In this document: positions 6,150 to 10,672 of the stretch, one piece after another
Layout: each line of letters begins with the position of its first letter
Position numbering within the stretch: position 1 is the first letter of the stretch
NCBI GenBank assembly: GCA_018830365.1
Contig: JAHJSK010000083.1
Location: forward strand, 1-10,672
Direction: 5' to 3'
Source: Patescibacteria group bacterium
GTDB taxonomy: Bacteria > Patescibacteriota > Minisyncoccia > Minisyncoccales > CG1-02-41-26
Length of the DNA stretch: 10,672 nucleotides
Notes under the pieces: generated by a model
What the model was told of the DNA's origin: nothing
The model's input: the letters and a program-made list of their open reading frames with translations, nothing else
Database searches by the model: none
Position numbers and translations under genes: made by a program

Positions 6150-7112
6150 CTATTTTTTTACTTTTAATCTTTTTTGATTATATTTTTCTAATTCCTCTCT
6201 AACTTTTTTCTCCATTTCCAAACGCGAAATATTGCCGGCGCTTTGCAAAATTTCTTTCTCATTTAAAATCAAAAAGCCGTCCAATTTATGAATCCAATCT
6301 TTCATATACATTACTCTTTGCTCCACGCTTTGTAATTCGGCAAAAGACAAAAATTGCTCAACTAACAATTTTAATCTTTTTAATTCTAATTCTTGCAAAT
6401 AATTTTTAGCGATTTGCGCTTGCTCGCGCGTGATAATTTCGCCTTTCCAGTTTGTCAGCCCCATATTTTCTTTTTGGCTGTCAATTCTCGCGGAAACAAT
6501 TTCCGCCGCAGTTAAGCCGGTAATAGCATAATGGAATTTGTTTTGCACGGTAGCGTAAAATAATTTAGCGTAATCTGTTTTGGGATTGTAATCGGCGCTG
6601 GTGGAAAAAACATCACGGACTTTTTGATAAAAATTGGCTTCTGAAGTCCTAATCTTTCTGATTCTCTCTTCCCATTCTTCAAAATATGTCTTTTTCACTC
6701 TGCCCTCAGCCAATCTTTCGTCATCCATAACAAAACCCTTGATAATATATTCTTTTAATTTCTGCGTAGCCCAAATGCGAAATTGTGTGCCCCTCAAAGA
6801 ATTTATGCGATACCCTACGGAAATTATCGCATCCAAATTATAATGTTTTACAAGATAATTTTTGCCATCAGAAGCAGTTACCGAGGAATCCTCGGTAACT
6901 GAATTTTCGCTTAATTCAGCCTCTATAAAAATATTTTTCAGGTGCAAACTAATGTTATCCACAGTGCAATCAAAAAGCTCGGCCATTTGCTTTTGCGAAA
7001 GCCAGACATTCTCGTTTTTCATCTTTACCTCAATCTTGGTCTCGCCGTCTTTGGTGTTATAAATTATGATTTGATTGTTTTTATTTTGTCCGTTCATAAA
7101 ATTATTTCTCAT
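6150..7112 (-). CDS. RhuM-family protein
   Basis: 320 aa, near the usual family length. The family is named after RhuM of a Salmonella pathogenicity island; its biochemical role is not established. Visible blocks are a helix-turn-helix-like start VWLSQKQMAELFDCTVDNIS (36-55), the conserved core HYNLDAIISVGYRINSLRGT (90-109) with QFRIWATQKLKEYIIKGF after it, then DDERLAEG. In the C-terminal half come TSADYNPKTDYAKLFYATVQ (171-190), the NKFHYAITG segment and a long helix ending KRLKLLVEQFLSFAELQ. The core resembles DNA-associated proteins found beside restriction-modification genes. Here it is first in a two-gene unit with the DUF262-HNH nuclease. Start choice is uncertain: ATG at 7110-7112 directly follows a TAA of an open frame, and ATG at 7095-7097 is the alternative. 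Neither has a strong Shine-Dalgarno site. A perfect 12-bp inverted repeat lies within codons 71-80. Confidence 0.9.
   Translation of the reverse strand: MRNNFMNGQNKNNQIIIYNTKDGETKIEVKMKNENVWLSQKQMAELFDCTVDNISLHLKNIFIEAELSENSVTEDSSVTASDGKNYLVKHYNLDAIISVGYRINSLRGTQFRIWATQKLKEYIIKGFVMDDERLAEGRVKKTYFEEWEERIRKIRTSEANFYQKVRDVFSTSADYNPKTDYAKLFYATVQNKFHYAITGLTAAEIVSARIDSQKENMGLTNWKGEIITREQAQIAKNYLQELELKRLKLLVEQFLSFAELQSVEQRVMYMKDWIHKLDGFLILNEKEILQSAGNISRLEMEKKVREELEKYNQKRLKVKK
6875..6901. repeat. Perfect 12-bp inverted repeat inside the RhuM gene
   Basis: The arms cagttaccgagg (6875-6886) and cctcggtaactg (6890-6901) surround aat. The codons are for ENSVTEDSSVT, a variable stretch of the protein. 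It could form a stable mRNA hairpin about 210 bases into the message. Confidence 0.85.
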
Positions 7113-7230
7113 TTAAATATAAAAAATAAACCGATAATTCCCGCTATTGCTCATAGCAACATAATCAACTATATCCTTTCTGATAAAATTATCTCCTTTC
7201 TTTTTGTATGCAAAATGAAGTATTTCTAAA

Positions 7231-7258
7231 CCAGATATGCCCCTTATCGGGGCACTGG
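7231..7258. repeat. Hairpin in the gap upstream of the RhuM gene
   Basis: A 6-bp GC-rich stem, tgcccc/ggggca (7238-7243, 7249-7254), with loop ttatc and outer arms ccag/ctgg across a 3-base bulge. There is no T run on the minus strand, so it is not an obvious terminator. Confidence 0.6.
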
Positions 7259-7281
7259 CACGGCGCAACAATGGGACGGTC

Positions 7282-7346
7282 AGTTTACCCTGTTAAATAA
7301 TTCGCCTTTGGCGAATTGCCCTTCAGGGCATTTAACAGGGTGAACT
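7282..7346. repeat. Three-way-junction palindromic element
   Basis: A 17-bp outer stem pairs 7282-7298 with 7330-7346, with one G-T pair. Everything inside folds into two side-by-side hairpins: aattcgcc-ttt-ggcgaatt (7299-7317) and gccc-ttca-gggc (7318-7329). Apart from the two loops no base is left unpaired. It lies between the pilC terminator and the RhuM leader and has no coding potential that I recognise. Confidence 0.85.
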
Positions 7347-7371
7347 CAAACATCTCAATTTGCTTTCAAGA

Positions 7372-7413
7372 TAAATCCCTCACCTTTTTTCCAGAAAAAA
7401 GGTGAGGGATTTA
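7372..7413 (-). terminator. Perfect 19-bp inverted repeat at the pilC stop codon (CCCTCACC family, copy 2)
   Basis: The arms 7372-7390 and 7395-7413 are perfectly complementary around ccag. The right arm includes the TAA stop codon of the pilC-like gene (7411-7413). The core ccctcaccttttttcc matches the repeats at 3419-3455 and 10125-10161. On the minus strand the stem has an internal T run but only TTTATC after it, so termination is plausible rather than certain. Confidence 0.6.
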
Positions 7414-8634
7414 CATTCCGCCAACAATGCTAAATATCGGCTGCAACATAGAAACAGCAAAAAACCCAACAATCGCTCCAATGGTTAAAATAAGAAGGGG
7501 CTCAATAATGGAAGAGAGTTTTTCTAATGTGGCATTTACTTCTTTTTCGTAAAAATCTGCCAGAGTTTCCAAAACCTGCGAGGTTTCTCCGGTCTCTTCG
7601 CCTACTTTTATCATTTCCAAAACAAGAGGTGAATAGAGATTTTCATAGGGCTCAAGGGCTTGCGAAAATTTTTTGCCTTTTTTTACAAGATTAGCCGCTT
7701 CTAACAGCGCTGATTTAAAATAAAAATTGCCCAAACTTCCAGAAGTGATTTCTAATGAATAAACAATCGGCACGCCAGCCGCGAAAAGAGAACTCAAAAT
7801 TCTCAAAGTCAAAGCGGAGTTAATGTCTTTGGAAATTTTAGAAAGTACGGGAATAATCAAAATAATTTTGCTAATAATTTTGCCGCCCTTTCCCTTTTTC
7901 AAAAAAACAGCCAAAACAAAAAATAAAATAAAGCAAATTGAAATAACAAGAGGCCATTCTTTAATTAAAAATTCAGAGAAAAAAAACATTGCCTTAGTGG
8001 TAAAAGGCAATTTAACTTTGAGCTCGCTGAAAACAACTTTAAGATTAGGAACCACAAAAGCGAACATAACAATTCCAATAAACACGGCTGTCAGCAAAAC
8101 AACCAAAGGATAAACCATCGCGGTTTTAATTTGGGTTTTCAAATTATATTCTCTTTCCATTTGCTTGGCTAAAATATTGAGACTATCTTCTATTTTCCCG
8201 GTTTCCTCTCCGACTTTTAAAGTTTCCTGATATATCTTTGGAAAAATTTCCGGAAAATGGCTCAATGCTTCGGAAAGATTTTGTCCTTTGATTATGTTTT
8301 GAGAAATTTCTTTTAAAATTTCTTTGAATTTTTTTGATTTTGCTTGTTTAATCAAAATTTCAAAAGATCTGGGCAATGGAACCCCTGTTTTAATCATTAA
8401 GGCGAGATTTTTGGTAAAAAATAGTTTCTCTTTCATTGAAACCCCGAGCATTCTTTCAAAGATATTCAAAGCGAATTTCTTTTTTTTCTTTTCCAAACTT
8501 TTATCATCAGCTGAAATCAAAAAATATTCTTGCTCCCGCAGCATTCGCGCCAAGTGAGAAGAATTTACGGCCTCAAGGAACCCCTGTTTTTCCTCTCCTT
8601 TAATGTTTTTTGCTTTATAAAAATAATTTGGCAT
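7411..8634 (-). CDS. pilC: PilC/GspF-family type IV pilus inner-membrane platform protein
   Basis: 407 aa, the normal length. PilC anchors the type IV pilus motor in the cytoplasmic membrane and links the ATPases to pilin assembly. The start MPNYFYKAKNIKGEEKQGFL is the usual PilC/GspF N-terminus. Two homologous T2SSF domains follow, at about 67-190 and 270-392. Each has the hallmark end KVGEETG (140-146 and 343-349) and a preceding GVP loop (84-86 and 287-289). Membrane segments are at about 174-195, 226-246 and 376-398. No pilB, pilT, pilD or pilin gene is visible next to it, so it appears as a single gene in this window. The start ATG at 8632-8634 has only a weak GAGA upstream. The leader is made of repeats, and I cannot place its promoter. 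Confidence 0.93.
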   Translation of the reverse strand: MPNYFYKAKNIKGEEKQGFLEAVNSSHLARMLREQEYFLISADDKSLEKKKKKFALNIFERMLGVSMKEKLFFTKNLALMIKTGVPLPRSFEILIKQAKSKKFKEILKEISQNIIKGQNLSEALSHFPEIFPKIYQETLKVGEETGKIEDSLNILAKQMEREYNLKTQIKTAMVYPLVVLLTAVFIGIVMFAFVVPNLKVVFSELKVKLPFTTKAMFFFSEFLIKEWPLVISICFILFFVLAVFLKKGKGGKIISKIILIIPVLSKISKDINSALTLRILSSLFAAGVPIVYSLEITSGSLGNFYFKSALLEAANLVKKGKKFSQALEPYENLYSPLVLEMIKVGEETGETSQVLETLADFYEKEVNATLEKLSSIIEPLLILTIGAIVGFFAVSMLQPIFSIVGGM

Positions 8635-8652
8635 TTTTTAAATCTCAAAAAA

Positions 8653-8777
8653 ACATTTGACAATTGCCTAAGGCCTAACGGCTTAAAGCCCTTATTCGGC
8701 TGAGCCGATAGGCTATAAGCCGAAGGCTCATCCTTGAAGGGCTCGGCCGTATAAGGACAATTGACATTTGACAATTG
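8653..8777. repeat. 97-bp structured element between 14-bp direct repeats
   Basis: The 14-base sequence acatttgacaattg occurs at 8653-8666 and again at 8764-8777. The 97 bases between are GC-richer and full of short complementary blocks: agccctt/aagggct, ttcggct/agccgaa, agcc/ggct and gagcc/ggctc. They would fold into a branched hairpin. The direct repeats look like a target-site duplication or parts of a minisatellite built on caattgtcaa. No protein is encoded. Confidence 0.65.
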
Positions 8778-8778
8778 A

Positions 8779-8863
8779 CAACTTTAATCTCCCGCCCGCA
8801 ACGCTTCGCAAGCGAGCTTGCTCGCGTAGCGATGCGGGCAGGTTCAACTGGCAACTTTAATCT
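8779..8863. repeat. GC-rich imperfect palindrome between 12-bp direct repeats
   Basis: The repeat caactttaatct is at 8779-8790 and 8852-8863, and the second copy contains the histidine kinase stop codon (8857-8859). Between them the arms around 8791-8815 and 8820-8842 are complementary with a few mismatches (cgcccgca/tgcgggc, gcgag/ctcgc). Composition contrasts sharply with the AT-rich surroundings. It may also end transcription of the kinase gene, although no T run follows. Confidence 0.65.
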
Positions 8864-9978
8864 TTAATCCCTATCGGTAGTTCCACAAAAAAAGTAGCGC
8901 CTTTTCCTTTACCAGGACTTACAACCCAAATTTTACCATTATGAATGTCTATGTATTTTTTAGACACATAAAGACCGAGCCCGGCTCCATCAGCAAAAAA
9001 ATCAGCCCCAGCCGAACCTCTGATAAAACCTTCAAAAATTTGTCCTGTTTCTTTTTCAGTCAAACCATCTCCGGTGTCTTTTATTGCGATTAAAATTGAA
9101 TCTTTTTTCTGTTCAATCCCAACTTCAATCTTTCCTTGCTTTGTGTAGCGAATAGCATTGTCAATGATATTTAAAATAACTTGTCTTATTTTTAACTCGT
9201 CTATTTTTACTTTTGGCAAAAAAGTTTTTGGCTCTTGAAACACAAGGGCTAATTTTTTTTCTTTGGCTTGCTGGTTTAATTCTTCACAGCACGACCGAAT
9301 CAATAGTTCAATTTGCGTTTTATTTTTATTTAATTCTATTTTTCCTAATTCAATTCTGGAAATATCCAAAAGTTCGCCAACCAATTTAATTAATCTCTCG
9401 CTTGATTGAAAAACATTGGACAATGCCTGTTTTTTATCTTTTCCCAATTCTCCGTAATCCCCATCCAGCAACATAGAAACATATCCCTTGATAGAAGTCA
9501 GGGGCGTTCTTAATTGGTGAGAAGCCATAGAAATAAATTCGGACTTTGCCTTAGACAAAACCTTTAATTCATCATAAGCTTTTCTTAATTCTTTGGTTCT
9601 TTGTTCAACTTGCTCTTCAAGCTTTTCATTCAATTCTTCTAATGCTTCTTTAGCTTTTTTTTGGGCAAAATTAGCATTGATAATCTTTTCCGTGCTTTTG
9701 TTAAAAAAATAACCATAAATAACAATTAAAGCAAAAACAAAAATAATTCCTAATTTTGAAATCTTTCCTTCAATCAAAAAAGAGAGAGTGAGAAAAAAAA
9801 TAATTAAAATCAAACTGATTATTTGATAATGCAAAAATAAGCAGTTGTGGAATTTAAATTCGCAATACTGGCAACGTTTATATGGAGAATAATTAAGGGC
9901 TTTGACCAACCAACAATTCTTGTTAACATATCCAAGATTTCCTGTTTTTTCCCTTTGGAATTGTTCGCTTTTTTTCAT
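8857..9978 (-). CDS. Membrane-bound sensor histidine kinase with cysteine-rich N-terminus
   Basis: 373 aa. After a cysteine-rich cytoplasmic start (Cys22, Cys36, Cys39, Cys46 with His44 and His50) there are two membrane helices at about 53-69 and 75-92, so almost nothing is exposed outside. A coiled coil (about 103-145) leads to the DHp helix: SEFISMASHQLRTPLTSIKG with phosphoacceptor His154. The ATPase domain has the N box NIIDNAIRYT (Asn270, Asn274), the G1 box DTGDGL (301-306) and the G2 box GAGLGLYVSK (331-340). All motifs are intact. There is no periplasmic sensor, PAS or HAMP domain, so the Cys cluster or the membrane itself is the likely sensing part. No response regulator gene lies beside it. 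The ATG at 9976-9978 lacks a Shine-Dalgarno site, and a long palindrome lies 16 bases upstream. Confidence 0.93.
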   Translation of the reverse strand: MKKSEQFQREKTGNLGYVNKNCWLVKALNYSPYKRCQYCEFKFHNCLFLHYQIISLILIIFFLTLSFLIEGKISKLGIIFVFALIVIYGYFFNKSTEKIINANFAQKKAKEALEELNEKLEEQVEQRTKELRKAYDELKVLSKAKSEFISMASHQLRTPLTSIKGYVSMLLDGDYGELGKDKKQALSNVFQSSERLIKLVGELLDISRIELGKIELNKNKTQIELLIRSCCEELNQQAKEKKLALVFQEPKTFLPKVKIDELKIRQVILNIIDNAIRYTKQGKIEVGIEQKKDSILIAIKDTGDGLTEKETGQIFEGFIRGSAGADFFADGAGLGLYVSKKYIDIHNGKIWVVSPGKGKGATFFVELPIGIKD

Positions 9979-9993
9979 TTTTTGTTTTTTCGA

Positions 9994-10053
9994 CTCGCCT
10001 CGCTGGAGCTACGGCGAAGCGGGCCCGCCTCGCCGTAGCTCCAGCGAGGCGAG
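9994..10053. repeat. 60-bp GC-rich near-perfect palindrome upstream of the kinase gene
   Basis: Two 24-base arms (9994-10017, 10030-10053) are exactly complementary. The 12-base centre agcgggcccgcc is itself palindromic except for its outermost pair. It lies in the probable leader of the kinase gene and is the most GC-rich stretch I see in the window. Confidence 0.9.
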
Positions 10054-10056
10054 GCA

Positions 10057-10086
10057 AGCCCCTACACTAATGCATTAATGTGGGGC
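10057..10086. repeat. Imperfect palindrome centred on taatgcatta
   Basis: gcccctacactaatg and cattaatgtggggc pair with one bulged base and one mismatch. It directly adjoins the 60-bp palindrome and overlaps the putative -10 region of the kinase promoter. Confidence 0.6.
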
Positions 10087-10095
10087 AAGTGTCAA
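10067..10095 (-). promoter_or_regulatory. Possible promoter of the histidine kinase gene
   Basis: A perfect TTGACA (10090-10095, minus strand) is followed 17 bases later only by CATTAG (10067-10072), a poor -10 match. If it is used, the mRNA leader would be about 80 bases and would carry the 60-bp palindrome as a long hairpin just before the start codon. Confidence 0.3.
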
Positions 10096-10124
10096 AAATA
10101 CACCCTAGAAATACTTTTTGAATA

Positions 10125-10161
10125 CCCCTCACCTTTTTCCCGAAGGAAAAAAGGTGAGGGG
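10125..10161 (-). terminator. Palindromic repeat after the DUF4395-like gene (CCCTCACC family, copy 3)
   Basis: The arms cccctcaccttttt and aaaaaaggtgagggg pair around a cccgaagg centre. It starts one base past the stop codon of the gene at 10163. It matches the copies at 3419-3455 (in reverse orientation at the loop) and 7372-7413. On the minus strand no clear U tract follows the stem, so a terminator role rests on position and structure. Confidence 0.55.
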
Positions 10162-10162
10162 T

Positions 10163-10588
10163 TTATTTTTTAAAAATTTTTTTAAAAAAAATGTATATTA
10201 AAGTAGCTACACAAAAACCCACAAAACAAGCCAGAAATATCAATAAAGTTACTGTTAAAATAAAAATCCATGCAAAATCAACAAATTTCCCAAAGTAAAG
10301 AAATAAAAAACCAACAAAAAGAAGAACCGCTGTCATACCAGAAACAAAATTTAATTCTCCTGATTCTTTCTGGATTGGCTCTGATTTTTCTTTTAGTAAT
10401 TTTTTTAAAACCAAAACGTGAGATTGATAAGGAATATTGAGCTTTATGGAAAAAGCTCCGAAAGCCATCAAGATACTAATTGCTAAAACTAACCAGTGAT
10501 TATGAATCAAAAAAGCAATTAAAGTTAAGGTTCCGTAAGCGGCCCTAGAAAACCTCAAAGAATTATCGTAAATTAAACATTGTTGCAT
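10163..10588 (-). CDS. DUF4395-like integral membrane protein
   Basis: 141 aa. It has the features I associate with DUF4395: an N-terminal NSLRFSRAAYG motif (about 9-19), two early membrane helices (about 18-30 and 33-48), a short cytoplasmic loop with KKLLKEKSEPIQKESGE, and two C-terminal helices (about 83-101 and 104-134) ending in GFCVATLIYIFFKK. In many family members that last motif carries a second cysteine shortly after GFC; here the position seems to be Ala or Thr. The family has no proven function. It starts one base after the stop of the upstream gene (TAA-T-ATG), so the two are probably cotranscribed and translationally coupled, and the partner's identity would be the best clue to its role. 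Family call is moderate; a generic small membrane protein is the alternative. Confidence 0.65.
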   Translation of the reverse strand: MQQCLIYDNSLRFSRAAYGTLTLIAFLIHNHWLVLAISILMAFGAFSIKLNIPYQSHVLVLKKLLKEKSEPIQKESGELNFVSGMTAVLLFVGFLFLYFGKFVDFAWIFILTVTLLIFLACFVGFCVATLIYIFFKKIFKK

Positions 10589-10589
10589 A

Positions 10590-10672
10590 TTATTTATTCA
10601 TTTTTACTTCACACAAAGCAGCGTCTGATTTCATTTGATTTACCAATTTCCAAAGGCTATTGGCTCGGACAG
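10590..10672 (-). CDS. C-terminal end of an unrecognised protein
   Basis: The last 26 codons of a gene entering from the right edge end in ANSLWKLVNQMKSDAALCEV plus KMNK and a TAA at 10590-10592. The frame is chosen because it is open to the edge and stops one base before the next ATG. The other two minus-strand frames stop within this stretch. The sequence is amphipathic, with one cysteine near the end. I do not recognise the family from this fragment. Confidence 0.5.
   Translation of the reverse strand, partial: VRANSLWKLVNQMKSDAALCEVKMNK

Larger units (their letters stand above)
7113..7410. other. Intergenic region between the pilC-like and RhuM genes
   Basis: Nearly 300 bases without a confident gene. 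From the left it holds the pilC-end inverted repeat, the three-way-junction element (7282-7346), a GC-rich hairpin (7231-7258) and the leader of the RhuM gene. The leader has two Shine-Dalgarno-like runs on the minus strand, GAAAGGAG (7193-7200) and GAAAGGAT (7173-7180). A minus-strand frame is open from about 7290 to a TAA at 7113-7115, with no good start codon. I see no convincing promoter. Confidence 0.6.

Noticed and set aside
6942..7229. 95-codon plus-strand open frame opposite the RhuM start
   Set aside because: It is antisense to a well-supported gene, has no recognisable domain and has no promoter or SD.
8565..8774. 69-codon minus-strand open frame through the pilC leader
   Set aside because: It reads through the structured repeat element and into the start of the pilC-like gene in a different frame; it is a by-product of the repeat.
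1..10672. tRNA, rRNA, riboswitch or CRISPR loci
   Set aside because: I looked for the T-loop consensus and its complement, and for regular repeat-spacer patterns, and saw none. A covariance-model scan would be needed to exclude unusual forms.

Overview
The window is AT-rich. Every gene I can support lies on the minus strand, so transcription runs from the high coordinates to the low. The gene content suggests a member of the Candidate Phyla Radiation (Patescibacteria, most likely a Parcubacteria-like lineage). The reasons are a lone PilC-type pilus platform protein, an orphan membrane histidine kinase with a cysteine-rich N-terminus, a class A PBP with a GTG start, an enlarged NDK, weak ribosome binding sites and many palindromic repeats between genes. 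The stops used are TAA, TAG and TGA (TGA ends the PBP gene), and no long gene contains an in-frame TGA. This fits the standard bacterial code rather than the TGA-as-glycine code of Gracilibacteria/Absconditabacteria. The placement is inferred from protein character, not from a marker gene.

Layout from right to left, in transcription order: the tail of an unrecognised gene (10590-10672); a DUF4395-like membrane protein one base behind it (10163-10588); a repeat-rich gap with a 60-bp GC-rich palindrome; a membrane histidine kinase (8857-9978); a gap built of two repeat units, each bounded by direct repeats; a PilC/GspF homologue (7411-8634); a gap with a 19-bp inverted repeat and a three-way-junction palindrome; a two-gene unit, RhuM-family protein (6150-7112) plus DUF262-HNH protein (5057-6148), joined as TAG-T-ATG; a pair of repeats; CorA (3912-4832); a 52-residue acidic protein behind a near-consensus promoter (3571-3729); a class A penicillin-binding protein (1303-3408); nucleoside diphosphate kinase (604-1215); and the N-terminal half of a DegT-family aminotransferase running off the left edge (1-467).

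Most genes are housekeeping or envelope functions in separate transcription units: cell-wall synthesis, nucleotide balance, divalent cation transport, pilus assembly, sensing, and sugar or cell-surface amine chemistry. The accessory part is the RhuM plus DUF262-HNH pair. DUF262 with a C-terminal HNH nuclease is the architecture of GmrSD-like modification-dependent or anti-phage nucleases, and RhuM proteins are often found near restriction-modification loci. A compact two-gene defence module is therefore the best candidate here for an undescribed system, though its function is inferred. The second point of interest is the intergenic DNA. Almost every gap carries a palindrome or repeat, including one family with three copies (near 3437, 7392 and 10143), and several overlap start codons, stop codons or promoters.
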